The notes beneath the pieces are model-generated. The model worked only from the letters and a program-made list of their open reading frames with translations. It had not been told where the DNA came from and searched no databases. A DNA stretch of 64,000 bases from Hamadaea sp. (GTDB lineage Bacteria > Actinomycetota > Actinomycetes > Mycobacteriales > Micromonosporaceae). Of the stretch, positions 32,491-40,968 are shown one piece after another. Numbering within the stretch: the stretch's first letter is position 1; each line of letters begins with the position of its first letter. The stretch covers positions 22,497 through 86,496 of the forward strand of contig NZ_JABFVK010000069.1 of assembly GCF_013362815.1 (NCBI RefSeq), in the 5' to 3' direction. Both the position numbers and the translations under genes were made by a program.

Positions 32491-34602
32491 GTGGAGCTGC
32501 GTGATCAGGCTGAATCGGTCCTGCGTGAGCTGGTCGGCCCCGGCGGCAGCAGCGCGCCGACGTTGCGGGAAGATCAGTGGACGGCGATCGAGGCTCTCGT
32601 CGTACGCCGCCGGCGGGTGCTCTGCGTACAGCGCACCGGGTGGGGCAAGTCGGCCGTCTACTTCATCGCCACCGCACTGCTTCGGCGGGCAGGCAGCGGG
32701 CCGACCGTCATCGTGTCGCCGCTACTGGCGCTGATGCGTAACCAGGTCGCCGCAGCCGAACGCGCGGGCATCCGGGCGCGTACCATCAACTCCGCCAACC
32801 TGGAGGAATGGGACCAGATCACCGACGAGATCCGGGCGGGTGCGGTCGACGTCCTGCTGATCAGCCCGGAACGGCTGAACAACCCCGACTTCCGCGACAC
32901 CGTCCTGCCGAAGCTCGCCGCCACGGCCGGTCTGCTCGTCATCGACGAGGCACACTGCGTCTCCGACTGGGGCCACGACTTCCGGCCCGACTACCGGCGA
33001 CTGCGTACGCTGCTCGGCGAGTTGCCCGGCGGGGTTCCCGTGCTGGCGACGACCGCCACGGCGAACGGCCGGGTGTCCGCGGACGTGGCCGAGCAGCTCG
33101 GCACGGATGTCCTCGTCCTACGCGGACCGCTCGGCCGGGACTCCCTGCGGCTCTCCGTGCTGTCGTTGCCGTCGGCGGCGCATCGGCTGGGCTGGCTCGC
33201 CGACCATCTCGACGGCCTGCCGGGATCGGGCATCATCTACACGCTGACCGTCGCCGGAGCCGGCGAGACCGCCGAGTTCCTCCGCTCTCGCGGGTACGCC
33301 GCCGCCGTCTACACCGGACAGGCGGAAGACGGCGAACGCCGTCAGGCCGAGCAGGATCTCCTCGACAACAAGGTGAAGGCGCTCGTCGCGACGTCGGCGC
33401 TGGGCATGGGTTTCGACAAGCCCGATCTCGGATTCGTCGTGCACCTGGGCGCGCCCGCCTCGCCGATCGCGTACTACCAGCAGGTCGGCCGGGCGGGACG
33501 GGCGGTGGAATCCGCCGACGTCGTGCTCCTGCCCGGCCGGGAGGACACTGCGATCTGGCGATACTTCGCCTCGCTCGCCTTCCCACCCGAGGACCAGGTA
33601 CGCCGAGTGCTCGACGTCCTCGATCAGGCCGGCCGGCCGCTGTCGACCCAGGCGATCGAACCGCTCGTCGACCTTCGGCGTACGCGGCTGGAGATGATGC
33701 TCAAGGTGCTCGACGTCGACGGCGCGGTCCGCCGCGTACGCGGTGGGTGGTGTGCGACCGGCGAACGCTGGACCTACGACACCACCCGGCTCGGGCGCGT
33801 CGCCGACGCCCGGGAGTCCGAACAACGCGCCATGCTCGCGTACGCCTCCACTTCGGACTGCCGGATGCATTTCCTGCGGCAGCAGCTGGACGATCCCGAG
33901 TCGACGCCGTGTGGCCGCTGCGACACGTGTGCCGGGGACTTCCTGCCGTCGGCGGTCAGCGACGAGGCGCTGGCGGCGGCGACGGCGTACCTGCATCGTC
34001 CGGGTGTGACGATCGAACCGCGCCGTCAGTGGCCGACCGGGCTGTCCGCCGTCGGGCTCGACCTGTCCGGCCGGGTGCCGCCCGACGAGCAGGCGTCGGC
34101 GGGGCGGGCCATCGGGCGGCTGTCCGACCTGGGTTGGGGGCCTCGACTGCGGTCGCTCCTGGAAGCCGGGGACGGACCGGTGCCGGACGACGTCCTGAAA
34201 GCGCTCGTGGAGGTGCTCAAAGACTGGGCCAAGGGCGACGATCCCTGGCCGGTACGCCCAGCCGGCGTGGTCGGCATCGGCTCGCGCCGACGCCCCCAGC
34301 TCGTGACGTCGGCGGCCACCCGGATCGCCGAGATCGGCCGGCTGCCGCTGCTCGGACTGACCACCCCGCTCGGGCCGTTGTCGCCGAAGGCGGGCGGCAA
34401 CAGCGCGCAGCGGCTGCGTCTCGTCCACGGCACGATCGAGATCGGCGCGGACCTCGCTTCCGCGCTGTCCACAGTCGATGGTCCGATTCTGCTGGTCGAC
34501 GACGTCGTCGACAGCGGCTGGACCGCGACGCTCGTGGCCCGGGAACTGCGTCAGGCCGGAGCGGCGGCGGTGTATCCGCTCGCCCTCGCCCTCAACTCCT
34601 GA
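32491..34602 (+). CDS. RecQ-type DNA helicase with C-terminal phosphoribosyltransferase domain
   Basis: 703 residues. Helicase motifs are complete: TGWGKS near 49, DEAHC near 152, LATTATA, and VATSALGMGFDKPDLGFVVH with QQVGRAGR. The RecQ zinc motif follows near 457-480 (CRMHF ... CGRCDTC). Beyond about residue 560 it lacks RQC/HRDC features and instead has a PRTase-like domain with GNSAQRLRLVHG and the PRPP loop ILLVDDVVDSGWTATLVA near 668, like ComF. RecQ unwinds 3'-overhang and forked DNA; the PRTase part could link it to nucleotide levels. I chose GTG 32491 by the helicase start; earlier frame is intergenic. Confidence 0.9.
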   Translation: MELRDQAESVLRELVGPGGSSAPTLREDQWTAIEALVVRRRRVLCVQRTGWGKSAVYFIATALLRRAGSGPTVIVSPLLALMRNQVAAAERAGIRARTINSANLEEWDQITDEIRAGAVDVLLISPERLNNPDFRDTVLPKLAATAGLLVIDEAHCVSDWGHDFRPDYRRLRTLLGELPGGVPVLATTATANGRVSADVAEQLGTDVLVLRGPLGRDSLRLSVLSLPSAAHRLGWLADHLDGLPGSGIIYTLTVAGAGETAEFLRSRGYAAAVYTGQAEDGERRQAEQDLLDNKVKALVATSALGMGFDKPDLGFVVHLGAPASPIAYYQQVGRAGRAVESADVVLLPGREDTAIWRYFASLAFPPEDQVRRVLDVLDQAGRPLSTQAIEPLVDLRRTRLEMMLKVLDVDGAVRRVRGGWCATGERWTYDTTRLGRVADARESEQRAMLAYASTSDCRMHFLRQQLDDPESTPCGRCDTCAGDFLPSAVSDEALAAATAYLHRPGVTIEPRRQWPTGLSAVGLDLSGRVPPDEQASAGRAIGRLSDLGWGPRLRSLLEAGDGPVPDDVLKALVEVLKDWAKGDDPWPVRPAGVVGIGSRRRPQLVTSAATRIAEIGRLPLLGLTTPLGPLSPKAGGNSAQRLRLVHGTIEIGADLASALSTVDGPILLVDDVVDSGWTATLVARELRQAGAAAVYPLALALNS

Positions 34603-34612
34603 CCCGGCGAGC

Positions 34613-34669
34613 CGGATCACGGATCTGGGTCGAATCTTGAGCGGAATATGACCGAGATCCGTGATCCAG
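34613..34669. terminator. Long inverted repeat, family B copy 3 (bidirectional terminator-like)
   Basis: Arms 34614-34631 and 34650-34667 pair at 17 of 18 positions with an 18-base loop that still holds the family word GAATCTTG. It lies between the convergent RecQ gene (stop 34602) and AhpD-like gene (stop 34688). Confidence 0.68.
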
Positions 34670-34687
34670 CACCGAGAAGAGCGGGAG

Positions 34688-35146
34688 TCACCAGGTCTGG
34701 GAGCCCGCGGGCTGCCGAGTCGTCACGTTGACCCGGTTGTAGAAATTGGTGGTGGCGACCCACAGCACCAGCGCGGCGAGCTGCTGCTCGTCGTAGTGCT
34801 TCGCAGCCGCCTCCCACACGTCGTCCGGCACGGCGTCGGCCCGGTCGGCGAGGCGCGTCATCGACTCGCTCAGCGCCAGGGCGGCCCGTTCGGCGTCGGT
34901 GAAGTAGGGCATCTCGCGCCAGGCGGCGACCGCGTGGAGGCGCTCATCGGTCTCGCCGGCCTTCTTGGCGGTCTTCACGCCGTAATCGACGCAGAATCCG
35001 CAGCCGTTGATCTGGCTGGCCCGCAGGTGCACCAGCTCCAGCACGGCACCGGGTACGCCGGTGGCCTGAACCGACTGGCTCAACGCGTACACGGCCTTCA
35101 GTGCGCCGGGGACGACGGAGACGGGGTTGGTCATCCGAGCCTGCAT
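34688..35146 (-). CDS. AhpD-like carboxymuconolactone decarboxylase family protein
   Basis: 152 residues. It has the peroxidase-type motif QINGCGFCVDYGVKTAKKAGETDERL, with the C-x-x-C pair and downstream His/Asp, and then YFTDAERAALALSESMTRL. AhpD-like proteins are disulfide-reducing peroxidase partners; the stand-alone actinobacterial ones are linked to oxidative or envelope stress. GAAGGAG lies 7 bases before the ATG. A textbook ECF41 promoter lies upstream, and genes of this family are the usual targets of ECF41 sigma factors. No sigma gene is in the window. Confidence 0.9.
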   Translation of the reverse strand: MQARMTNPVSVVPGALKAVYALSQSVQATGVPGAVLELVHLRASQINGCGFCVDYGVKTAKKAGETDERLHAVAAWREMPYFTDAERAALALSESMTRLADRADAVPDDVWEAAAKHYDEQQLAALVLWVATTNFYNRVNVTTRQPAGSQTW

Positions 35147-35181
35147 TGTTCTTCTCCTTCACATTGGTTCGTCGTTGGTCT

Positions 35182-35208
35182 GACGGGTGCGAAGGAGCGG
35201 ATGTGACA
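35182..35208 (-). promoter_or_regulatory. ECF41-type promoter of the AhpD-like gene
   Basis: On the minus strand TGTCACA (35208-35202), a 16-base spacer and CGTC (35185-35182) match the published ECF41 sigma-factor consensus exactly. Transcription would begin near 35175, about 30 bases before the ATG at 35146. ECF41 factors (SigJ-type) typically control carboxymuconolactone decarboxylase, oxidoreductase or epimerase genes, which fits the downstream gene. Confidence 0.8.
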
Positions 35209-35247
35209 GCTGTGTGCGCCGTCACAGATTCAGGCGGTGCAACGAGA

Positions 35248-35277
35248 ACGGCGCCCGGGGGCAAGCCCGGGCGCCGT
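35248..35277 (-). terminator. Intrinsic terminator of the M6 protease gene
   Basis: A perfect 12-base GC stem, ACGGCGCCCGGG (35248-35259) with its complement (35266-35277), and a 6-base loop. It lies 18 bases beyond the protease stop. Confidence 0.8.
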
Positions 35278-35295
35278 CTGGTGACGACGGAAGCG

Positions 35296-37707
35296 TCAGG
35301 AGGTGACGCGGATCTTGATCGACGTGCCGCTCTCGTCGAGCACGCGGATCTTGACCCCCGCCGCCGGCAGGATGACGCCGTGGTTCGGCAGTTCGGCGTA
35401 CCAGTAGGTCTTGGTGTCGTCGAACAGCGGCTGCGCCGCCTGGCCCCGGATGTAGTTCGGCACGCCATTGATGTGCAGCGTGAACGAGTCGGCCCGGGTC
35501 TTGCTGAACGGCGCGTCGTAGACCTGCACCCGCGACCGCCACGGAACCCCGTTGAGGTTGTACAGGGGAACCGGGTGGGCGTCGATGTACAGGTTCCGGC
35601 CGGAGCCGGGGTGGGCGAACGTGTCGTTGTCGGCGTACGACGTGTCCCAGTAGGAGATGAGCAGACCCTGCTGGTACGCGTAGTGGTCGACCTTGTCCGG
35701 CAACGTGTTCAGATAGCCGAAGTAGTACGGCCCGGTCTTGAGGTACTTGTCGTAGGAGACGTAAGACCGATGCCCGGCGATGTAGTAGTTGTCGTAGAAC
35801 GCCGAGATGGACGTCCCGACGGCGGAGAAGCCCGCCACGGTCCAGCCGTTGTCGCCGTTCTCCGCACCGTCGCTCACGATCGCCGAACCGTTCGCCGTGA
35901 TGGCGAGCTCGTCCACGAAGATGCCGTTCGGCACCGCCGGGTCGTTGCCGGCCGCCGCGCCGTCCGTGGCGTAGCGGATTCGCAGCGAGACCGTCTTGCC
36001 GGCGTACGCCGACAGGTCGAACGTCGCGTTGGTCCACGTCGCCTGGGTGCCGTCGATGCCGTTGCCCTCGGCCGCGTCGGCGATGCTGCCGGGGATGGCC
36101 GTCCAGCCGGAGCCGTCGTCGACTTCGACGTACGCGTAGTCACACGCGTCCGGCCCGCAGTCTTCGATGTCGTACCGGGCCTGGAAGGACAGCGAGGCCG
36201 TGCCGCTCGGCAGAGTCACCTGCCGGGCCAGGGAGGCCGCGTAGTCGTCGCCGGAACCACTCCACCACTGCTTGGAACCAGCGGCCGGAGCGCCCAGTGC
36301 GGTGACTACTTCCTTCTTCGGAAGCACGACCACGACCGCTTGCGGATTGTTCGTGTTGTACTCCTGCGGGCCGAGCGTCAGCGTGCGGTTCCCGCCGACT
36401 CCCGCTCCCGCCACCAGCGTCTCGTAGTCCAGCCAGCCGAGCTGCAGCTTGTTCCAGGCTCCGAGGTCGCCGGCGCGGTCGCCGATGAACTGCTCGCCCT
36501 TGGCGCCGAGTCGGCTCTGCGCCATGAGCGTCCAGTGCTCGTTGTTGTTGTCGCCGCCGTACGTGATGTTGTAGTCGTCCGGCAGACCGAGGTCGTGACC
36601 GAACTCGTGGAAGAACACGCTCCGGCCACCGTTCTCCGGCTGGATCGTGTAGTCGCCGATCCACAGGCCGGAGGTGCCGACCTGGGTGCCACCGAGGAGG
36701 TTCCCGGCCGGGCCCTGCGACCCGACGAGATTGTTGTACGCGTACCAGCGGTGGCTCCAGATGGCGTCCTCGCCCTGCTGCGGGTCGCCGTCGGCCTGGT
36801 CGCCGCCGGCGTGGACGATCTGGAAGTGGTCCATGTACCCGTCGGGCTCGTTGAAGTTGCCGTCGCCGTCGAAGTCATAGCGGTCCCACTTGTCGAACGT
36901 CGCCAGTTCGGCCGTGATCTCGGCATCGGTACGGCCGAGGGCCTTCTGGTCGGCGTACCACTGGTTGGCCGCGTCCTTGATCAGCGCCCACGTGTTCGAG
37001 CAGACGTTGCCGGCGCACGGGTAGCCGTTGGACCGGCCGTAGCGCGCCTCGTTGTACGGGACCTTGACCCAGTCGGTGACGGTGCCGTCCACGCTGTACC
37101 GCCCGGAGGACTGGGTCTCGTAGTAGGTCTTGAGCGACTCGACACCCTTGCCGGTGCCGAAGTACATCTCCTGGTAGTGATCCCGGTTGTAGTCGGGCTG
37201 CCACACGGTCGAGTTGTCGGCCGCGCGGTTCGGTGCCGGGATCGAGTTGACCAGCGGACCCTCGAACGTTGCCGGACCCTGCGTGTTGGCGTCGGTGTCC
37301 TGGTCGGGGTAGTTCGGATGCCGCGTGTTGCCGAACTCGGCCAGGATCACGAAGACCCGGTCGGTCGTCTCCCGCGACAGCTCCACGTACTGGTCTTTCT
37401 TACCCCGCCCCGAGAAGGCGCTGCGGGAGTCGCCGGCCGTCTGTCCGACCTTGACGACCGTGCTCGCACCACGCTGCTCAGCCTTCCGTTCGCCGTTCAG
37501 AACGGCGGTGATGCCTTGCTCGCGCAGCTCCCTTCGCTTGTCCTCCAAGGGGTTGGGTAGCTCGTCGACGCCCGGTGCCGCATCACCGGTCGCCTCCGTG
37601 CTGACGGGGGTCGTCGGCTTGGGCGCCGCCAGTGCCGCCGAACTCAGCGTGGTGCCGAGTCCGGATGCCAGCGACAAGCCGAGCAACCCCACGACGATTC
37701 TGCGCAT
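35296..37707 (-). CDS. Secreted M6 family metalloprotease (immune inhibitor A-like)
   Basis: 803 residues. A Sec signal (MRRIVVGLLGLSLASGLGTT ... ALAAPKP) precedes a propeptide with KRRELREQGITAVLNG. The catalytic domain begins near FVILAEFGNTRHPNYP and has the zinc motif HEFGHDLGLPDDYN near residue 366. The C-terminal half has a MAM-like/jelly-roll domain (AYVEVDDGSGWTAIPGSI) and further beta modules. It degrades extracellular proteins. ATG 37707 was chosen for GGAGGTGGAC directly upstream; longer readings run into the AT-rich intergenic region. Single gene with its own terminator. Confidence 0.94.
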   Translation of the reverse strand: MRRIVVGLLGLSLASGLGTTLSSAALAAPKPTTPVSTEATGDAAPGVDELPNPLEDKRRELREQGITAVLNGERKAEQRGASTVVKVGQTAGDSRSAFSGRGKKDQYVELSRETTDRVFVILAEFGNTRHPNYPDQDTDANTQGPATFEGPLVNSIPAPNRAADNSTVWQPDYNRDHYQEMYFGTGKGVESLKTYYETQSSGRYSVDGTVTDWVKVPYNEARYGRSNGYPCAGNVCSNTWALIKDAANQWYADQKALGRTDAEITAELATFDKWDRYDFDGDGNFNEPDGYMDHFQIVHAGGDQADGDPQQGEDAIWSHRWYAYNNLVGSQGPAGNLLGGTQVGTSGLWIGDYTIQPENGGRSVFFHEFGHDLGLPDDYNITYGGDNNNEHWTLMAQSRLGAKGEQFIGDRAGDLGAWNKLQLGWLDYETLVAGAGVGGNRTLTLGPQEYNTNNPQAVVVVLPKKEVVTALGAPAAGSKQWWSGSGDDYAASLARQVTLPSGTASLSFQARYDIEDCGPDACDYAYVEVDDGSGWTAIPGSIADAAEGNGIDGTQATWTNATFDLSAYAGKTVSLRIRYATDGAAAGNDPAVPNGIFVDELAITANGSAIVSDGAENGDNGWTVAGFSAVGTSISAFYDNYYIAGHRSYVSYDKYLKTGPYYFGYLNTLPDKVDHYAYQQGLLISYWDTSYADNDTFAHPGSGRNLYIDAHPVPLYNLNGVPWRSRVQVYDAPFSKTRADSFTLHINGVPNYIRGQAAQPLFDDTKTYWYAELPNHGVILPAAGVKIRVLDESGTSIKIRVTS

Positions 37708-37869
37708 GTCCACCTCCGGTAGGGGAGTCGCCCGCCACCGTTCGGATGAGCCGGTGTCGAGCGCGGGGGTACGCCTCTCGATCGGAGAGCCGACATGCAA
37801 ACTAATCCGGATATCCGAAAATAGGAATAGCACTTCATCGAAAAGTATTAGCCGACAGTAGGGTTCCGG

Positions 37870-38499
37870 TTACCGTACGAGGGCGTACGCCTCCCGCAGA
37901 TCTCCCCCGGCATAGATGTGCGTTGCGAGTGTCCGCACATGGTGGTCGCCGTTTACGGCTACTCGGACCGGCACCGCTGCGAACAATGCACTGTCCGATT
38001 TGGAATCCCCATACGCCACGCAGTCTTCCCTGGTCAGGCCGTAGCGGGCGGCCAGTTCGTCGGCGATCGTCACCTTCGACTGCGGGCTCAGCACACCGCA
38101 TACGTCGAGCGTGGTTCCGATTGGGAACGGCACGTCGGGGAAGACCGCCGCGCGTACCTCGTGGACACCCCAGGCGCTCAACCGGCGGACGAAGAAGCTC
38201 GGCGACAAAGATATGACAGCACAGTGCTCGCCACGCTCGGTGATCTCGGTCCAGACCTCACGGATGCCCGCGAGCCAAGGCGCCCGCGCGAAGGCGTCGG
38301 CCACCACGTCCTCCGTCAAGGCCGACCACATCGTGTACGCCTGCCGCGCGTACTCGGCGGAGTCCACCACGCCGGTCGCGAACTTGCCGTCGAGCGATCG
38401 AAACTCGTCCACCTTGCCGATGACCTTGGCCAGCTCGATGTTGGCCGAGGAGTCGCGGATCAGCGTGCCGTCCATGTCGAACAGATGGAGTCGGCTCAT
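37870..38499 (-). CDS. HAD-superfamily phosphatase (SerB-like)
   Basis: 209 residues. HAD motif I is FDMDGTLI at residue 7, motif II VISLSPSFFVRRL, and motif III/IV SKVTIADELAARYGL with AYGDSKSDSALFAAV. The helical cap is of the small SerB type. Likely a phosphomonoesterase; phosphoserine is one candidate substrate, but several related actinobacterial HADs act on other phosphates. ATG with GGGAGGG upstream. Monocistronic. Confidence 0.85.
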   Translation of the reverse strand: MSRLHLFDMDGTLIRDSSANIELAKVIGKVDEFRSLDGKFATGVVDSAEYARQAYTMWSALTEDVVADAFARAPWLAGIREVWTEITERGEHCAVISLSPSFFVRRLSAWGVHEVRAAVFPDVPFPIGTTLDVCGVLSPQSKVTIADELAARYGLTREDCVAYGDSKSDSALFAAVPVRVAVNGDHHVRTLATHIYAGGDLREAYALVR

Positions 38500-38569
38500 C
38501 CCGCCCTCCCTTCGAATCTCGCCTGCTCAGGGGGCCTTTCTGCGAGCAGGGGAGATGAAGGATAGCGCT

Positions 38570-38601
38570 GAGGGCGGTCCTCCGCCAGGAAAACCGCCCT
38601 C
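38570..38601 (-). terminator. Intrinsic terminator of the PAC2 gene
   Basis: A perfect 9-base stem, GAGGGCGGT (38570-38578) with ACCGCCCTC (38593-38601), located 21 bases past the stop of the PAC2 gene. Confidence 0.65.
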
Positions 38602-38622
38602 GAACGCCTAAATGCGGGTGAA

Positions 38623-39561
38623 CTATTCGCCCTGGTCTCGCCGCGAATGCTCGGCCAGGAACTTCTCCAGCTCCGCGCCGAGCTCGTCGGCGGTCGGCAA
38701 GGGCACCGGCTCGGTCAGCAGACTGGCGTCCCGGCCCCGGGTGAACGCGTCGTACTGCTCCTCCAACGCCTTCACGACCGCCGCCGCCTGAGTGTTGCTT
38801 TCCAGCTGACGTTCGATCTCGGCGCGTACGCGGTCGCCGGCTTCCCGAAGTTCGTCGGCGGGCAGCAGCAACCCGGTCGCCCGGGAGACCGAACTCAGCA
38901 GCAGCTCAGCCGCCGGCGGATACTCCCCCTCGGCGAGGTAGTGCGGCACATGCGCGGCGAACCCGATGGCGTCCATCCCGTTCTGGCCCAGCCGGAACTC
39001 CAGCAGATTCGTCACACTCGCCGGTACGCGTACCCGATCGATCCAAGGCTCGTAACCCGCGATCAGCTCGGCGCGCGTGCCGTGGGCCGTGGCCCCCGCC
39101 GGTCGCGTATGCGGAACCGACATGGGAATGGCGTGGATGCCGACCGTGACGCGGACGTTGAGCCGCTGGATGAGCAACGTCAGCGCGGCGATGAACCGCT
39201 CCCACTGCATGTCCGGCTCCGGGCCGGTGAGCAGCAGAAACGGGGTGCCGTCATGATCGCGCAGAGCGTGCAGCTCCAGCCGCGGATCGTCGTAGGACTC
39301 CCAGTGGTCGGCCGCGAAGTCCATCAGCGGGCGACGAGCCCGGTAGTCGAGCAACTGGTCGACGTCGAAGGAGGCGATCACCGGCCGATCCGGCAACGCC
39401 GGCTGCAAGACCTCCAGCAGGTGCTCGCGAGCCAGCCGACCGGCACCACCCGCGTCGATGAACCCGCTCAGGGCGTGCAGCAACACCGGCCGCCCGAGAT
39501 CGGCCGCCGCCGGGCCGGTCAGCTCTGGCGCCAGCTCGAACAGTTCCTGCGGGTCTCGCAC
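38623..39561 (-). CDS. PAC2 family protein
   Basis: 312 residues, typical for actinobacterial PAC2 (proteasome assembly chaperone 2-like) proteins. It has RPVLLHALSGFIDAGGAGRLAREHL, the DYRARRPLMDF segment, LTGPEPDMQWERFI and GIHAIPMSVPHTRPAG. The last 70 residues are a predicted coiled coil (LREAGDRVRAEIERQLESN). The bacterial function is unknown despite the name. GTG start. Confidence 0.9.
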   Translation of the reverse strand: MRDPQELFELAPELTGPAAADLGRPVLLHALSGFIDAGGAGRLAREHLLEVLQPALPDRPVIASFDVDQLLDYRARRPLMDFAADHWESYDDPRLELHALRDHDGTPFLLLTGPEPDMQWERFIAALTLLIQRLNVRVTVGIHAIPMSVPHTRPAGATAHGTRAELIAGYEPWIDRVRVPASVTNLLEFRLGQNGMDAIGFAAHVPHYLAEGEYPPAAELLLSSVSRATGLLLPADELREAGDRVRAEIERQLESNTQAAAVVKALEEQYDAFTRGRDASLLTEPVPLPTADELGAELEKFLAEHSRRDQGE

Positions 39562-39747
39562 AGTCGTCAGCCTTTCACGGTCCGCACACGTACAAAGCGC
39601 ACAACGCGTACGCTACGTGATCCATTCCCGCTCGGGAGCGCTCGTGCCTACGTCCCACAGTGCGGTCGGTACGCTCCCGCGACCTTACCGGTGAACCGTT
39701 CACCCCCGCCGCGCACCGTTCATGATCAGGGCGCGCCCGCCGACCGC

Positions 39748-39803
39748 CATGATCAGCGGAAGTTTCGCGGGGCTATAACCCCACAAAACTTCCGCTGATC
39801 ATG
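39748..39803. terminator. Long inverted repeat, family C copy 1 (terminator-like)
   Basis: Arms 39748-39772 and 39779-39803 pair at 23 of 25 positions around the 6-base loop CTATAA. The arm begins CATGATCAGCGGAAGTT; the same word recurs at 56348. It lies 26 bases past the stop of the glutamate dehydrogenase-like gene, the last gene of a four-gene operon. Confidence 0.7.
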
Positions 39804-39828
39804 AGCGCACCCAGCGCGCCGCGCGGCG

Positions 39829-40968
39829 CTACTCAACGCCGTCCACAGCGGCGCGCGCGAGCGCGGTAGCGGCGACACGGAGCGTCGTCGCGTCAGCCGA
39901 AGCGCGAGCGAGCGTAGCGAGCGTGAGCGAACCGAGCACGGAGGAGATCTTGGCGTACGCCGCCTCAGCGGTCGGCGAGATGTCGCCGAAAAGCGTCCAC
40001 CACCACCAGGCGTTGGTTGCGACGTTCGCCACAAAGTCGGGAACCACCACGACTCCGCGCGCGTGCAACAAGGCCTCGGCGTCAGGAGTGGTAGCGACGT
40101 TGGCCGCCTCCACCACCAACCGGGCTCGCACGTCCGCAGCGTTCTCGGCGGTGAGGGCGTACGAGACGGCGGCGGGCACGAGGATGTCGCAGGGGAGGTC
40201 GAGCCACGAGGAAGACGAGACGACGTCGCCGGGGGCAAGACGGGACCGGTCGATCCGGCCGAAGCCGTCCCGGTGGCGCAGCAGGTTCTCGACGTCGAGA
40301 CCCGAGGGGTTCACGACGAGCCCGTCGGCGTCGGCGATCCCGACGACGCGTACGCCGGCCCGGGCGAGGTAGCGAGCGGTCGCCCCGCCCATCGAGCCGA
40401 AGCCTTGAATCACCGCACGCGAACCGGCTGCGGAAACGCCGAGAGCGGTGAGCGCACAGGTCGCCACGCCGTACCCGCCGACGAGGTCGGCCAGGCTGAT
40501 CCCGTCGACGTCGACGGCGAACCCGGCTTTGACCTGGGCGAGTCCGGCTTCCGGGTCAGGCAGCCGCCGCAGGGCGGCCTCGATGGTGGAGCGCAGCCCG
40601 ATCTCGCCCGCCAGTTCGTCCAGCACGTCTTGGCGTACGCCGAGGTCTTCGCCGGTGGACCAGATCGTCTCCAGCAGCGGGCGCATCGCCTGGAGGTAGC
40701 GGCGCAACACGCCCCGCGCGTCGGGGTGGTGCGGCGAGCAGTCGATGCCGCCTTTGCCGCCGCCGAACGGCTGGTAGCGGTCGCCAGGCACGCGGACGAC
40801 GGCTTCCTTCAGGGTCATCCCCCGGGCCAGGTCGCGCACCTCGTCGAGGGTGCAGCCCGCGCGCATGCGCAGGCCACCGCTCGACGCGCCTTGCCGCAGC
40901 GCATCCACCACCAGGTAACCGCGGCAGCCGGTGACCTCGTCGGTCCAGGTGACTTCCAGATAGGACAC
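39829..40968 (-). CDS. Glu/Leu/Phe/Val dehydrogenase
   Basis: 379 residues. The catalytic segment YQPFGGGKGGIDCSP holds the substrate-binding Lys, and WSTGEDLGV and LPCDILVPAAVSYALT follow the family pattern. The NAD(P) domain has AVIQGFGSMGGATARYLARAG. The reaction is reversible oxidative deamination of an amino acid to a 2-keto acid; whether Glu or a branched-chain acid is used cannot be read by eye. GTG starts immediately after the TAA of the TPP enzyme gene. As last gene of the operon it could feed keto acid to that enzyme. Confidence 0.9.
   Translation of the reverse strand: MSYLEVTWTDEVTGCRGYLVVDALRQGASSGGLRMRAGCTLDEVRDLARGMTLKEAVVRVPGDRYQPFGGGKGGIDCSPHHPDARGVLRRYLQAMRPLLETIWSTGEDLGVRQDVLDELAGEIGLRSTIEAALRRLPDPEAGLAQVKAGFAVDVDGISLADLVGGYGVATCALTALGVSAAGSRAVIQGFGSMGGATARYLARAGVRVVGIADADGLVVNPSGLDVENLLRHRDGFGRIDRSRLAPGDVVSSSSWLDLPCDILVPAAVSYALTAENAADVRARLVVEAANVATTPDAEALLHARGVVVVPDFVANVATNAWWWWTLFGDISPTAEAAYAKISSVLGSLTLATLARASADATTLRVAATALARAAVDGVE

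Noticed and set aside
35101..37560. 819-codon plus-strand frame
   Set aside because: Antisense to the M6 protease. Valine/arginine repeats without domain structure.
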